Positions 1 to 9,112 of a stretch of 64,000 nucleotides of DNA are shown here, piece by piece (position 1 is the stretch's first letter; every line of letters starts with the position of its first letter). The DNA comes from Burkholderiaceae bacterium (GTDB lineage: Bacteria > Pseudomonadota > Gammaproteobacteria > Burkholderiales > Burkholderiaceae_E). The notes below the pieces were generated by a model that was given only the letters and a program-made list of their open reading frames with translations, searched no databases and was not told the origin of the DNA. Where the stretch lies: positions 1 through 64,000 of the forward strand of contig JAGXFG010000050.1 of NCBI GenBank assembly GCA_024637395.1, given 5' to 3'. The position numbers were made by a program, and so were the translations under genes.

Positions 1-815
1 ATCGCGCATTCACCCGACACGAACGTTGCATCGGCCTTGTAGCCGCGACCCTTGTAGACGAACAGCCCCTGGTTGGACATGTTCGCCAGGTTCGTCATGT
101 GACGCACGAACAGCGGGCCATTGATCTTCATGCGCGCATCAAGGCCGGTCATGCCGTTGCCCTTGGTGGCGAACTCGATGTTGTGCCAGGCGGCGAAGTT
201 CTCGAATTGCGTCCAGCCCATCCAGCTCGAGGTCATCGGGCACTGGTGCCCGCTCGCCTTGAGCTTGGCGGCGGCCAGCACGGCCTCGGGCCAGGTCTTG
301 GGCGGCTTCTCCGGATCCATTCCGGCAGCCCTGAAGGCGTCCTTGTTGTAGTAGAAGACGGGCGTCGAACTGTTGAACGGGAAGCTCAGCATTGCGCCGC
401 TGGGCGCCGTGTAGTAACCGGCGACGGCGTCGACGTAGGCCTTGGGATCGAAGGTCACGTTCGCTTTCTTCATAACCTCGGCAACCGGCACGATCGCACC
501 CTTGCTGGCCATCATGGTCGCGGTGCCGACTTCGAACACCTGGAGGATGTCGGGCGCGTTGCCGGCGCGGAAGGCCGCGATGCCGGCGGTCATCGACACG
601 TCATAGCTGCCCTTGTAGACCGGTGTGACCTTGTAGGCGCTCTGCTGCTTGTTGAAATCGGCAGCGAGGTCGTTGACCCACTCACCCAGCGCACCACCCA
701 TCGAATGCCACCACTGGATTTCGGTCACCGCGTGCGCGGGCGCCGCCCCTAACGTCGCTCCGGCAATGGCGGTTGCCATGGCGGCACGGCCAATGGTTCG
801 TTTCAAACTGGTCAT
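1..815 (-). CDS. ugpB: Glycerol-3-phosphate-type ABC transporter binding protein UgpB (3' end outside window)
   Basis: Periplasmic solute-binding protein, probably for sn-glycerol-3-phosphate or glycerophosphodiesters. The 271 codons present are roughly the first two thirds of a family protein of about 440 residues; the gene runs off the left edge. The start ATG at 815 follows a GGGAGAA ribosome site and opens a signal peptide ending in the Ala-rich stretch before AHA-VTEIQWWHSM. The motif QWWHSMGGALGEWVNDLA directly after the signal, and the later KTWPEAVLAAAKLK and MTSSWMGWTQFENFAAWHN segments, are typical of UgpB. The permease and ATPase partners would lie to the left and cannot be seen. 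A related sugar-binding family member is the main alternative. Confidence 0.85.
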   Translation of the reverse strand, partial: MTSLKRTIGRAAMATAIAGATLGAAPAHAVTEIQWWHSMGGALGEWVNDLAADFNKQQSAYKVTPVYKGSYDVSMTAGIAAFRAGNAPDILQVFEVGTATMMASKGAIVPVAEVMKKANVTFDPKAYVDAVAGYYTAPSGAMLSFPFNSSTPVFYYNKDAFRAAGMDPEKPPKTWPEAVLAAAKLKASGHQCPMTSSWMGWTQFENFAAWHNIEFATKGNGMTGLDARMKINGPLFVRHMTNLANMSNQGLFVYKGRGYKADATFVSGECA

Positions 816-962
816 CAGATTCTCCCTGTGGAAAGTTCTCGCTTGATTTGTTCTGGACCGTATATCTGACTCGGACGGTTTGACACCCATCACTTGGTCC
901 ATTCTACAGCCAGACGGAGCCATTTTTGTTGCGTCCGCCGCTCGCGCCGGCGCCGCGCCGGT

Positions 963-1895
963 TCAGTCCAGCGGAGCCGGATAAACGGGCGCCGGAGATC
1001 CGGCGAACTGGGCGACCGCGACTCCGGCCAGTGTGATCGCGGCGCCAAGCAGTTTCACCGCGGTAAAGATTTCGCCGCCGATGGCCCAGGAGACGAATCC
1101 GGCCACGGGCGGCATCAGGTAGATCAGCGGCGCGGTCCGCGCCACGCCGCGCACGCCGTTGATCCACGCCCAGGTAAGCCAGCCGCCGAATGCCGAGATG
1201 ATCACTGCCCAGAGCACTCCCAGCCAGACCGTGGCCGGCAGCGCTGCCCAGTCGATCGCGATCCCGGCCTGCAGGTTGATCGCCACCAGCGGGACAGCTC
1301 CGATCATGGTCGCGTAGGTCATCACGGTGACGCTGCCCAGCCGATCGATCAGCGGCTTGGCGGCCACCGTATAGTAGGAGAAGCATGACGCGGCAAGCAG
1401 CAGCACCAGGTCACCGCCCGAGGCGCGCCAGCGCCCGCCGAACATCTTGTCCGACAGGAACAGCAACACGCCGACCAGTGCAATCGCCACCCCGATCACC
1501 TGCATGCGGCGCAGGGTCTCGACGCGCATCGCGCGCAGGATCAGCAGGGTGAAGACCGGGCCGCAGGCCAGGATCACCGAACTGGAAAAAGCGGTCGAGA
1601 GAAAGATCCCATAGGTGACCAGACCGACGTGGAGCAGATGCCCTGACAGGCCGATCACGACCAGCCGCCAGGCATCGGCGCGCGAAACCCGGGGCCAGGC
1701 GAGGCCGTGGCGATAGGTGAGCAGCGCGGCGGCGCACAGCGGCATTATCAGGTAGCGCACGAACAGGAACGCGCCGGGGCCGGTATGGCCGAAGACGAAC
1801 TTCTGGACGCTGAAGTTGGCGCCCCAGACGATTACCAGTACGAATCCGGCGATGACTGCCTGGCGAGAGCGCCGGGCGATGGCCTGGGAAGTCAG
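963..1895 (-). CDS. EamA/DMT-family inner-membrane transporter with non-standard start
   Basis: Ten-helix drug/metabolite transporter-type exporter made of two EamA repeats. The C-terminal repeat contains GVLWAVIISAFGGWLTWAWINGV and PPVAGFVSWAIGGE, as expected. The first repeat, beginning AGFVLVIVWGANFSVQKFVF, is only included if translation starts upstream of the first standard in-frame start, a GTG at 1760. No ATG, GTG or TTG exists in frame between the previous stop and that GTG. A CTG at 1895 preceded by GGAG gives 310 residues, the normal family length. An ATG at 1906 lies in another frame and hits a stop after four codons; a one-base indel would join it. Substrate unknown. It lies 25 bases after the MAPEG gene and may share its transcript. 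Confidence 0.75.
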   Translation of the reverse strand: MTSQAIARRSRQAVIAGFVLVIVWGANFSVQKFVFGHTGPGAFLFVRYLIMPLCAAALLTYRHGLAWPRVSRADAWRLVVIGLSGHLLHVGLVTYGIFLSTAFSSSVILACGPVFTLLILRAMRVETLRRMQVIGVAIALVGVLLFLSDKMFGGRWRASGGDLVLLLAASCFSYYTVAAKPLIDRLGSVTVMTYATMIGAVPLVAINLQAGIAIDWAALPATVWLGVLWAVIISAFGGWLTWAWINGVRGVARTAPLIYLMPPVAGFVSWAIGGEIFTAVKLLGAAITLAGVAVAQFAGSPAPVYPAPLD

Positions 1896-1920
1896 GATTG
1901 CTCCATTATTGTTCAGTAGC

Positions 1921-2325
1921 TCAGCGGGTGGTCGCGCTCAGCAGGATTTGTCCGGCGATGGCCATCTGAGCGAGGAAACCAGCCAGGAAGGAAATCGTCC
2001 GCACCCATGGAAAGGCGAAGGTATAGCCGATCAGGTGCACCACCCTGGCCCAGAAATAGGCCATCGCAGCAAAGGCCGTCACCTCACCGCTGGCCCCAGC
2101 CAGGTGGGCGACCAGGACCAGAGTCGCGAACACCACCAGGTTCTCGACCGCATTGTAGTGGGCGGCACGCATCCTCGTCGCCCAGGGAGCGAGGGGCTTG
2201 AGGTGCGGCATGTAGCCGAGCGCGTCGTTCAGTCCGCGGACCGCCACCGAATTGACGATGTAGGGCACCCAGATCAGGGCGGTCAACACGCATACCCAGG
2301 CCAGGTACTTCAACTCGATGGTCAT
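1921..2325 (-). CDS. MAPEG family membrane protein
   Basis: Small integral membrane protein of 134 residues with four predicted helices, matching the MAPEG fold (membrane-associated proteins in eicosanoid and glutathione metabolism). Visible features are an N-terminal helix (ELKYLAWVCVLTALIWVPYI), the MRAAHYNAVENLVVFATLVL segment in which the RAxxNxxEN motif is the family hallmark, and a third and fourth helix ending in FLAGFLAQMAIAGQILL. The ATG at 2325 follows a GAGGAGAG ribosome site; a longer reading frame upstream is only the antisense of dnaE2. The biochemical role of bacterial members is mostly unknown, with glutathione transferase-like activity a possibility. Divergent from dnaE2, with 159 bases between the start codons. 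Confidence 0.85.
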   Translation of the reverse strand: MTIELKYLAWVCVLTALIWVPYIVNSVAVRGLNDALGYMPHLKPLAPWATRMRAAHYNAVENLVVFATLVLVAHLAGASGEVTAFAAMAYFWARVVHLIGYTFAFPWVRTISFLAGFLAQMAIAGQILLSATTR

Positions 2326-2466
2326 TTCGCTCTCCTCTGCCCCGGGATCAGGCCCGCGGTTCCAGTGCCCGGCGCTTACCGTCGCGCACGGCACACCCCG
2401 GGGAGTGTCAGTATCGGGCAATTGCCGGCCAGCGACAATTGGAACTGCCGGCACCAAAGCAAAAGA

Positions 2467-2482
2467 CTGTATATTCATACAG
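2467..2482. promoter_or_regulatory. LexA-binding SOS box of dnaE2
   Basis: CTGTATATTCATACAG is a perfect CTGT-N8-ACAG palindrome with an AT-rich centre, the classic LexA operator. It ends two bases before the dnaE2 ATG, so bound LexA would cover the promoter core or the transcription start. The internal TATATT (2470-2475) could itself be the -10 element, though no convincing -35 is visible at the right distance. Confidence 0.9.
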
Positions 2483-2484
2483 TC

Positions 2485-5400
2485 ATGATCCCCGACTACG
2501 CCGAACTCCACTGCACCACCAATTTCTCGTTCCTGCGCGGCGCGTCGCACCCCGAGGAACTGGTCGAGCGCGCCCTCGAGCTCGGCTACTCGGCGCTCGC
2601 CATCACCGACGAATGCTCGCTCGCCGGCGTGGTTCGCGCCCACCTGCAGGCGCGCACCACCCGGCTGCCGCTGCTGATCGGGGCGAGCTTCGCGCTGTGC
2701 GACGCGTGGCCGCAGCGCCCGCGCGCGGATGGTAGCCCGGCGGACTCGCTCGCGTCGGCATCGCGCCTCATATTGCTGGCGTCCAACCGCAACGGCTACG
2801 GCAATCTGGCGGAACTGATCACCACCGCCCGCAGGCGCGCCGCCAAGGGCTCTTACCAGCTGTGGCGCAGCGACCTGGAAGCCGGCGTCGCCGACTGCCT
2901 CGCCCTGCTGGTGCCAGCGCCCGCGCTCGCCGGCGCCCTACCAGGAGAGTTCGCCGCCTTGTGCGAACAGGCGCGGTTCCTGGGCGAGCGCTTCCCCGGC
3001 AGCTGCTGGCTGGGAGCTGAGTTGCTCACCCGCGGCCACGATGCGGCGCTGCTCGACGCTTTGCGCAGCCTCGGGCGGACCAGTTCGCTGCCGCTGGTGG
3101 CAGCCGGTGACGTGCTTTTTCACGTGCGCTCGCGCAAGCGGCTGCAGGACACGCTGAGTGCGATCCGCCTGAACCGGCCACTGCGTGAGCTGGGCCGGGC
3201 GGTGGCGCCCAACGCCGAGCAGCACCTGCGCAGCCGCCTGCGGCTGGCGCGGATCTACCCGCCGGAACTGCTCGCCGAGAGTGTTGCGATCGCCGGGCGC
3301 TGCAGTTTTTCGCTCGCCGAACTGCGCTACGAGTATCCCCGCGAAATCGTCCCCGAGGGCCGCACTCCGGGCGACTGGCTGCGCCAGCTCACGCTCGAAG
3401 GGGCCGCGCTGCGCTACCCCGGCGGCACTCCGGACGCAGTCACGGCGCAGATCGGGCACGAGCTGGCGCTGATCGCCGAGCTGGGCTACGAGCCCTATTT
3501 CCTGACCGTTGCCGACATCGTCGCCTTTGCTCGCGGCCAGGGCATCCTGTGCCAGGGACGCGGCTCGGCCGCCAATTCGGCAGTCTGCTACTGCCTCGGG
3601 ATCACCGAGGTCGATCCGGCGCGGATGAACATCCTGTTCGAGCGCTTCATCAGCCGCGAGCGCGACGAACCGCCGGACATCGACGTCGATTTCGAGCACC
3701 AGCGCCGCGATGAGGTGATCGCCTACCTCTATCGCAAGTACGGTCGTCATCGGGCGGCGCTCACCGCGACGGTGATCTCCTACCGCGCTCGCTCGGCGCT
3801 GCGCGACGTCGGCAAGGCGCTGGGGATCGACGCGCAGCGCATCGACGCACTATCGCGCGCCCATCAGTGGTGGGCAGACGGGCTTGAAGAGGAGCGGCTG
3901 CGCGAAGCCGGCTTCGACCCTGAGTCGCCGGTCGTGGCGCTGTGGCTCGAACTTACCGCCCAGTTGCGCGGTTTCCCGCGCCACCTCTCGCAGCACCCGG
4001 GAGGTTTCGTGCTCGCTCGCGAGAGCCTCAGCCGGCTGGTGCCGATCGAGAACGCCGCCATGGCCGGGCGCAGCGTGATCGAGTGGGACAAGGACGATCT
4101 CGACGCGCTGGGCATCCTCAAGGTCGACGTGCTGGCGCTGGGGATGCTCTCGGCCATCCGGCGCGCGCTCGAGCGCATCGGACAACGTCGCGGCGCCGTT
4201 GCCGGCGAACCGGCCTTTCGCATCCAGGACATCCCGGCCGAGGACCCGGAAACCTACGAGATGATCTGCCGCGCCGATACCGTCGGGGCTTTCCAGATCG
4301 AATCGCGCGCCCAGATGAGCATGCTGCCGCGCCTGCAGCCGCGCTGCTTCTACGACCTGGTGATCGAGGTCGCGATCGTTCGGCCTGGGCCGATCCAGGG
4401 CGGGATGGTCCACCCCTACCTGCGCCGGCGCCAGGGACTCGAGCCGGTAGCCTACCCGCGCGAGGAAATCCGGCCGGCGTTGGCGCGCACCCTGGGGATT
4501 CCGATTTTCCAGGAACAGGTGATGCAGATCGCAATCCTCGCGGCCGGTTTCACTCCCGGTGAGGCCGACCAGCTGCGCCGGGGCATGGCGGCGTGGCGGC
4601 GCAAGGGCGGCTTGCACGTCTTTCGCGACCGCGTGGTCAACGGGATGCTGGCGCGCGGCTATGACCTGGAGTTCGCCGAGGCGATCTTCCGGCAGATCGA
4701 GGGCTTTGGCGAATACGGCTTTCCGGAAAGTCACGCGGCGAGCTTCGCATTGCTGGTCTACGTCTCGTGCTGGATCAAATGCCACGAGCCCGCCGCATTC
4801 CTGGCCGCGCTGCTCGACAGCCAGCCGATGGGCTTCTACGCCCCGGCGCAACTGGTGCGCGATGCGCGTGCGCACGGGGTCGAGGTGCGCGGGGTCGATG
4901 CACTGGTGAGCCAATGGGAGAGCACGCTGGAGGAGACCACGGTCTCGGCGCCGTGCCTGCGCGCGAGCGTCGACCATCGCCCGCAACCGGCGGTGCGCCT
5001 GGGCCTGAATCGGATTCACGGACTCTCCGAGAGCGGCGCCCGGCGGCTGCTGGCGGTCCGCGACAGCCGCCGGCGCGAGCGTGGCATAGCCGCACCGGTG
5101 CCGGGCGAACCGCTGCTCGACTTTCCCTTCGACAGCGTCGAGGACCTGGCCCGCGCCTGCTCCCTGGGGCAGTCCGACCTGCAGGCGCTGGCGCGCTCCG
5201 ACGCGCTCGCGGCGCTCGCCGGGCACCGCGTCCAGGCCAACTGGGAAGTGGCGGCGATCCGGCCGCTGCCCGAGTTGCTGGCCAACGCGCGCTTCGACGA
5301 ATCGCCGGCGGTGCTCGCGGAACCGTCCGAGGGCGAGGGCATCATCGCCGACTACCAGTCATTGGGTATCCCGATGGGCCGCCATCCAGTGGCGCTGTTG

Positions 5401-5754
5401 CGCCCGCTGCTCAAGCGCCTGCGCATTTGCCAGGCCAGCAGCCTGCGCGACTGGCGTTCCGGCCAGATCGCCCGCGCCAGCGGGCTGGTCACCCACCGCC
5501 AGCGGCCCCAGACCGCCAGCGGCACGATCTTCGTCACCATCGAGGACGAAACCGGCACGGTCAACGTGATCATCTGGCCGGCGGTGTTCGAACGCTTCCG
5601 CGCTGCGGTGCTGGGCGCCAGCCTGATGAGCGTCTACGGCATCTGGCAGCGCGACTCCGAGAGCGGAGCGGTGATGCACCTGATCGCGCGGCGCGTGGTC
5701 GACCATTCGGCGCTGCTGGGCCGGCTGGCTACCGGCAGCCGCGATTTTCGCTGA
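2485..5754 (+). CDS. dnaE2: Error-prone DNA polymerase DnaE2 (ImuC)
   Basis: C-family DNA polymerase used for SOS-induced translesion synthesis; 1089 residues, the usual DnaE2 length and shorter than replicative DnaE. Order of parts: PHP domain from residue 1 (YAELHCTTNFSFLRGASHPEEL), polymerase core with GRGSAANSAVCYCLGI, the catalytic aspartates in PPDIDVDF (D398, D400, D402), fingers and beta-binding regions, and an OB fold at about 1015-1032 (IFVTIEDETGTVNVIIWP). The start is set by conservation (MIPDYAELH); the frame is open upstream but that part overlaps the divergent MAPEG gene. No Shine-Dalgarno sequence precedes the ATG because the LexA box sits there. The usual partner genes imuA and imuB are not adjacent; the next gene, metZ, is convergent. 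Confidence 0.96.
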   Translation: MIPDYAELHCTTNFSFLRGASHPEELVERALELGYSALAITDECSLAGVVRAHLQARTTRLPLLIGASFALCDAWPQRPRADGSPADSLASASRLILLASNRNGYGNLAELITTARRRAAKGSYQLWRSDLEAGVADCLALLVPAPALAGALPGEFAALCEQARFLGERFPGSCWLGAELLTRGHDAALLDALRSLGRTSSLPLVAAGDVLFHVRSRKRLQDTLSAIRLNRPLRELGRAVAPNAEQHLRSRLRLARIYPPELLAESVAIAGRCSFSLAELRYEYPREIVPEGRTPGDWLRQLTLEGAALRYPGGTPDAVTAQIGHELALIAELGYEPYFLTVADIVAFARGQGILCQGRGSAANSAVCYCLGITEVDPARMNILFERFISRERDEPPDIDVDFEHQRRDEVIAYLYRKYGRHRAALTATVISYRARSALRDVGKALGIDAQRIDALSRAHQWWADGLEEERLREAGFDPESPVVALWLELTAQLRGFPRHLSQHPGGFVLARESLSRLVPIENAAMAGRSVIEWDKDDLDALGILKVDVLALGMLSAIRRALERIGQRRGAVAGEPAFRIQDIPAEDPETYEMICRADTVGAFQIESRAQMSMLPRLQPRCFYDLVIEVAIVRPGPIQGGMVHPYLRRRQGLEPVAYPREEIRPALARTLGIPIFQEQVMQIAILAAGFTPGEADQLRRGMAAWRRKGGLHVFRDRVVNGMLARGYDLEFAEAIFRQIEGFGEYGFPESHAASFALLVYVSCWIKCHEPAAFLAALLDSQPMGFYAPAQLVRDARAHGVEVRGVDALVSQWESTLEETTVSAPCLRASVDHRPQPAVRLGLNRIHGLSESGARRLLAVRDSRRRERGIAAPVPGEPLLDFPFDSVEDLARACSLGQSDLQALARSDALAALAGHRVQANWEVAAIRPLPELLANARFDESPAVLAEPSEGEGIIADYQSLGIPMGRHPVALLRPLLKRLRICQASSLRDWRSGQIARASGLVTHRQRPQTASGTIFVTIEDETGTVNVIIWPAVFERFRAAVLGASLMSVYGIWQRDSESGAVMHLIARRVVDHSALLGRLATGSRDFR

Positions 5755-5794
5755 CCGGCGCCGCGCCCGCAGGCAGCGCCAGCGCGAGCGGCCG

Positions 5795-7021
5795 TCAGCC
5801 CGCTGCCAGTCCTCGCGCGAGGTCGGCGCTGAGGTCGGTGACGTTCTCGACCCCGACCGCGATTCGCAGCAACCCTTCGCCGATGCCAGCCGCCAGGCGC
5901 GCCTCGGAACCAGCTCGCGAGTGGGTGGTGCTCGCCGGATGGGTGATGGTGGTTTTGACATCACCCAGATTGGCGGTTATCGATAGCAGCCGGCAATTGT
6001 CGATGACCTGCCACGCCCGGCGCCGCCGCGTCTCGTCGTCCGCGCCGCGCACCTCGAAAGCGATGACGGCGCCGCCGGCGCTTTGTTGGGACATCGCCAG
6101 GCGGTGCTGGGGATGCGAAGTCAGCCCCGGATAAAGCACCCGCTCGACTGCCGGATGAGCCTCCAGCCAGCGCGCGAGTTCCAGCGCATTGGCGCACTGG
6201 CGCTCCATGCGCAGGCCCAGCGTCTCCATCCCCTTGAGCAGCACCCAGGCGTTGAACGCCGACAGAGTCGGGCCGGTGGTGCGCACGAACGGCACCAGCG
6301 TCTCCTCGATGAATGCCCTGCTGCCCAGCACCGCCCCGCCCAGCACCCTGCCCTGGCCGTCGAGATACTTGGTGGCCGAGTGCACCACGATGTCGGCACC
6401 CAGAGCCAGCGGGCGCTGCAGCGCCGGCGAACACAGGCAATTGTCGACGACCAGCGGCAACCCCGCCGCGCGAGCAATGCCGCTGATCGCGCCCAGATCG
6501 GCGATCTCGGTGAGCGGGTTCGACGGCGACTCGAGGTAGAAGAGCCTGGTTTCGGGGCGCAGTGCGGCCCGCCACTGCTGCGGTTCGGTCACCTTCACGT
6601 AGTCGACCGATACCCCGAAGCGTTCGAGGATCTTGAACATCTGCAGCGTCGCACCGAACAGTTCCCGGGCCGCGACCACGCGGCTACCGCTGGCCGTGAG
6701 GCTCATCACGGTCGCCATGATCGCTGACATCCCGGAGGCGGTCGCAACGCAGGCTTCGGCGCCCTCGAGCATCGCCAGGCGGTTCTGGAATGCCGTAACG
6801 GTCGGATTGCCGGCCCGCGAATAGACGAATCCTGGTTCATCACCGGCAAAGCGCGCCGCTGCCTGGGCCGCATTGTCGAACACGAAGCTGGAAGTCAGGA
6901 AGATCGGATCGCTGTGCTCGAGATAGTGGGTGCGCTCGACCCCGCTGCGCACCGCCAGGGTGTCAAAACCCGGCGCCGGGTCAGTGCTGCCGCCGTCATC
7001 GCGCTTTTCGCTCATCGCCAT
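5795..7021 (-). CDS. metZ: O-succinylhomoserine sulfhydrylase MetZ
   Basis: PLP-dependent Cys/Met-metabolism enzyme that makes homocysteine from O-succinylhomoserine and sulfide; 408 residues. The schiff-base lysine is K218 in HSATKYLDGQGRVLGG, and the substrate and cofactor motifs YSRAGNPTVTAFQNRLAMLEGAE, ATASGMSAIMA and DNCLCSPALQRPL are all present. The TKYLDGQGRV segment is typical of the MetZ branch rather than of cystathionine gamma-synthase. It follows purF by 9 bases, and purF-metZ adjacency is common in betaproteobacteria, so it is probably the last gene of the cvpA-purF-metZ transcript. An O-acetylhomoserine-using relative is the alternative. Confidence 0.92.
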   Translation of the reverse strand: MAMSEKRDDGGSTDPAPGFDTLAVRSGVERTHYLEHSDPIFLTSSFVFDNAAQAAARFAGDEPGFVYSRAGNPTVTAFQNRLAMLEGAEACVATASGMSAIMATVMSLTASGSRVVAARELFGATLQMFKILERFGVSVDYVKVTEPQQWRAALRPETRLFYLESPSNPLTEIADLGAISGIARAAGLPLVVDNCLCSPALQRPLALGADIVVHSATKYLDGQGRVLGGAVLGSRAFIEETLVPFVRTTGPTLSAFNAWVLLKGMETLGLRMERQCANALELARWLEAHPAVERVLYPGLTSHPQHRLAMSQQSAGGAVIAFEVRGADDETRRRRAWQVIDNCRLLSITANLGDVKTTITHPASTTHSRAGSEARLAAGIGEGLLRIAVGVENVTDLSADLARGLAAG

Positions 7022-7030
7022 TTCTTCCGG

Positions 7031-8560
7031 CTACTCGTCGCCGCGGGACTGATAGTGGAGGTTCATCTGATTGCCGCCCGAGTCTTCTTCGACGTTCTGC
7101 GGAGCCGCCAGCCGCGACGCCTCGAGTCCGCCGAGATATTCCGGCGTTACGTCGCCGGTGACGTAGATGCCGTCGAAACAGGCGCAGTCCAGGCTCTGGA
7201 GCTGCGGGTTGATGTCCTCGATCGCCCGGCGCATCCCGGCCACGTCCTGGTAGATCAACGCATCGGCCCCGATTGCGAGACGAATCTCCTCGGTGTCGCG
7301 CCCATGGGCAATCAGCTCACCCGGGGTCGGCATGTCGATCCCGTAGACATTCTGGTACCGCACCGGTGGCGCAGCCGAGGCAAAGTAGACCCGGTTAGCG
7401 CCCGAATCACGCGCCATCTGGACGATTTCCTGGGAGGTCGTGCCGCGCACGATCGAATCATCGACCAGCAACACGTTCTTGCCGCGAAACTCCACGCTCA
7501 TCGCGTTGAGCTTCTGGCGCACGGATTGTTGGCGAATCTGCTGCCCAGGCATGATGAAGGTGCGCCCAACATAGCGGTTCTTCAGGTAGCCCTCGCGATA
7601 GTCGAGCCCGAGCTTGCTGGCGAGCTGCATCGCGGCCGGACGGGAGGTGTCGGGAATGGGCATGACCACGTCGATCGCCCCGTGCGACAGGCCGTCCGAG
7701 ACCCGATCAGCGAGATATTCGCCCATCCGCAGCCGCGTCGCGTAGACCGACGCGCCGTCAAGGATCGAATCCGGCCGCGCGAAATAGACGTACTCGAAAG
7801 CACAAGGGTTCAGTGAGGAACTGGCCGCGCACTGGCTGGCGTGCAGTCCGCCGTCGAGGTCGATGAAGATGGCTTCCCCGGGGGCGACGTCGCGAACCAG
7901 GCGAAAACCAAGCCCCTCGAGTGCCACCGACTCCGATGCCACCAGGTATTCGGTTCCTCCCCGCGCCTCGCGCTCTCCCAGGCACAGCGGGCGAATGCCA
8001 AACGGGTCGCGAAACGCCAGGACCCCGTAGCCGGCGATCTCCGCGACACAAGCGTAGGCACCGCGCACCCGGCCGTGGAGCTCGCTGACCGCGCGAAAGA
8101 TCGTCGCCGGATCGAGCGACACTCCCACCGTCGCCTCCTGCAGGGCGTTGGCCAGCACGTTGAGCAGCACTTCGGAGTCGGACGCGGTGTTGATGTGCCG
8201 CCGATCACGGCGGAACATCTCGATGCTGAGCTGCGCCGAATTGGTCAGGTTGCCATTGTGGGCGAGCGTCAGGCCAAACGGCGCATTGACGTAGAACGGC
8301 TGCGCTTCTTCCGAACTCGACGCCGAACCGGCGGTCGGATAGCGGACGTGTGCGATTCCCGAATTGCCGGTCAGGGCACGCATGTTGCGGGTACGAAAGA
8401 CGTCGCGGACCAGGCCGTTGCCCTTTTGCATGTGGAAGGTGCTGGCGGCACAGGTGGCGATGCCCGCGGCGTCCTGTCCGCGATGCTGCAACAGCAGCAA
8501 ACCGTCGTAGAGCAGTTGGTTGATCGGCCCCTTGCCGACTATTCCCAGGATTCCACACAT
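7031..8560 (-). CDS. purF: Amidophosphoribosyltransferase PurF
   Basis: First committed enzyme of purine synthesis, transferring glutamine-derived ammonia to PRPP; 509 residues. The N-terminal nucleophile is Cys2 in MCGILGIVGKGPINQ, followed by the glutaminase motifs LLLLQHRGQDAAGI and LAHNGNLTN. The C-terminal phosphoribosyltransferase half has IPDTSRPAAMQLA and the PRPP loop VLLVDDSIVRGTTS. Full length, with no missing catalytic residue seen. It sits 5 bases downstream of cvpA, the same pairing as in E. coli, and just before metZ. Confidence 0.97.
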   Translation of the reverse strand: MCGILGIVGKGPINQLLYDGLLLLQHRGQDAAGIATCAASTFHMQKGNGLVRDVFRTRNMRALTGNSGIAHVRYPTAGSASSSEEAQPFYVNAPFGLTLAHNGNLTNSAQLSIEMFRRDRRHINTASDSEVLLNVLANALQEATVGVSLDPATIFRAVSELHGRVRGAYACVAEIAGYGVLAFRDPFGIRPLCLGEREARGGTEYLVASESVALEGLGFRLVRDVAPGEAIFIDLDGGLHASQCAASSSLNPCAFEYVYFARPDSILDGASVYATRLRMGEYLADRVSDGLSHGAIDVVMPIPDTSRPAAMQLASKLGLDYREGYLKNRYVGRTFIMPGQQIRQQSVRQKLNAMSVEFRGKNVLLVDDSIVRGTTSQEIVQMARDSGANRVYFASAAPPVRYQNVYGIDMPTPGELIAHGRDTEEIRLAIGADALIYQDVAGMRRAIEDINPQLQSLDCACFDGIYVTGDVTPEYLGGLEASRLAAPQNVEEDSGGNQMNLHYQSRGDE

Positions 8561-8565
8561 CGACC

Positions 8566-9108
8566 CTATACCTCCTCGAATCCATCAGGCCGCCGTTGCG
8601 GCGCCCGCTCGCGGGGCTCGGTCAGCCTGATCTGGCGCTCGGGCCGGGCCGACAGGTAGGGATCAATTACCTCTGCAATCCAGTCGAGCAGTGGTCGCGA
8701 ACGCGCCTGCTGCCACGACTGGTCCTTGTCGAATCCGGCAAACCGCGCCACCGCCACCAGCAGCGCCACCAGCACCAGCGCCCTGAGTACGCCCAACATG
8801 CCGCCGGCGAGCCGATCGGCGCCGCCCAGCCCGATGCCGTTGACCGCCTTGGCGAGCAGCGCCCCGAGCAGTCGCACCAGTACAAAGAGCACCAGGAAAA
8901 CCAGCACCACCATAACCCAGGATTTATCCTGGAAACCGGTGTATTGGATGGCCAGCGGCGCCAGTTGCGGGGCGCCGATCAGCGCAATCACCCAGGCACC
9001 GAGCGCGAACACCGTCCGGATCATGCCGCGAATCAGCCCGATGAGCACCGAAATGCCGACGATCAGCACCAGCAGATAGTCCCAGCCGGTAAGGGAGCCG
9101 AAATCCAT
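8566..9108 (-). CDS. cvpA: CvpA family membrane protein
   Basis: Inner-membrane protein of 180 residues with four hydrophobic segments (WDYLLVLIVGISVLIGLIRG, a segment around ALIGAPQLAPLA, VMVVLVFLVLFVLVRLLGALL, and VLRALVLVALLVAVARF) and a charged C-terminal tail. GxxRGxxR (GLIRGMIR) in the first loop and the GGADRLAGGMLGVLRA stretch fit the CvpA/colicin V production family. Its role is envelope- or purF-linked and not precisely defined. The start ATG at 9108 is chosen because MDFGSLTGWDYLLV directly precedes the first helix; the frame is open further upstream inside the SPOR gene. Sits between dedD and purF, as in gammaproteobacteria. Confidence 0.93.
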   Translation of the reverse strand: MDFGSLTGWDYLLVLIVGISVLIGLIRGMIRTVFALGAWVIALIGAPQLAPLAIQYTGFQDKSWVMVVLVFLVLFVLVRLLGALLAKAVNGIGLGGADRLAGGMLGVLRALVLVALLVAVARFAGFDKDQSWQQARSRPLLDWIAEVIDPYLSARPERQIRLTEPRERAPQRRPDGFEEV

Positions 9109-9112
9109 CGCG

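Noticed and set aside
3850-5226. Long minus-strand open frame of 458 codons under dnaE2
   Set aside because: It is the antisense of a strongly conserved polymerase gene, has low-complexity composition and no family motif; such frames are common at this GC content.
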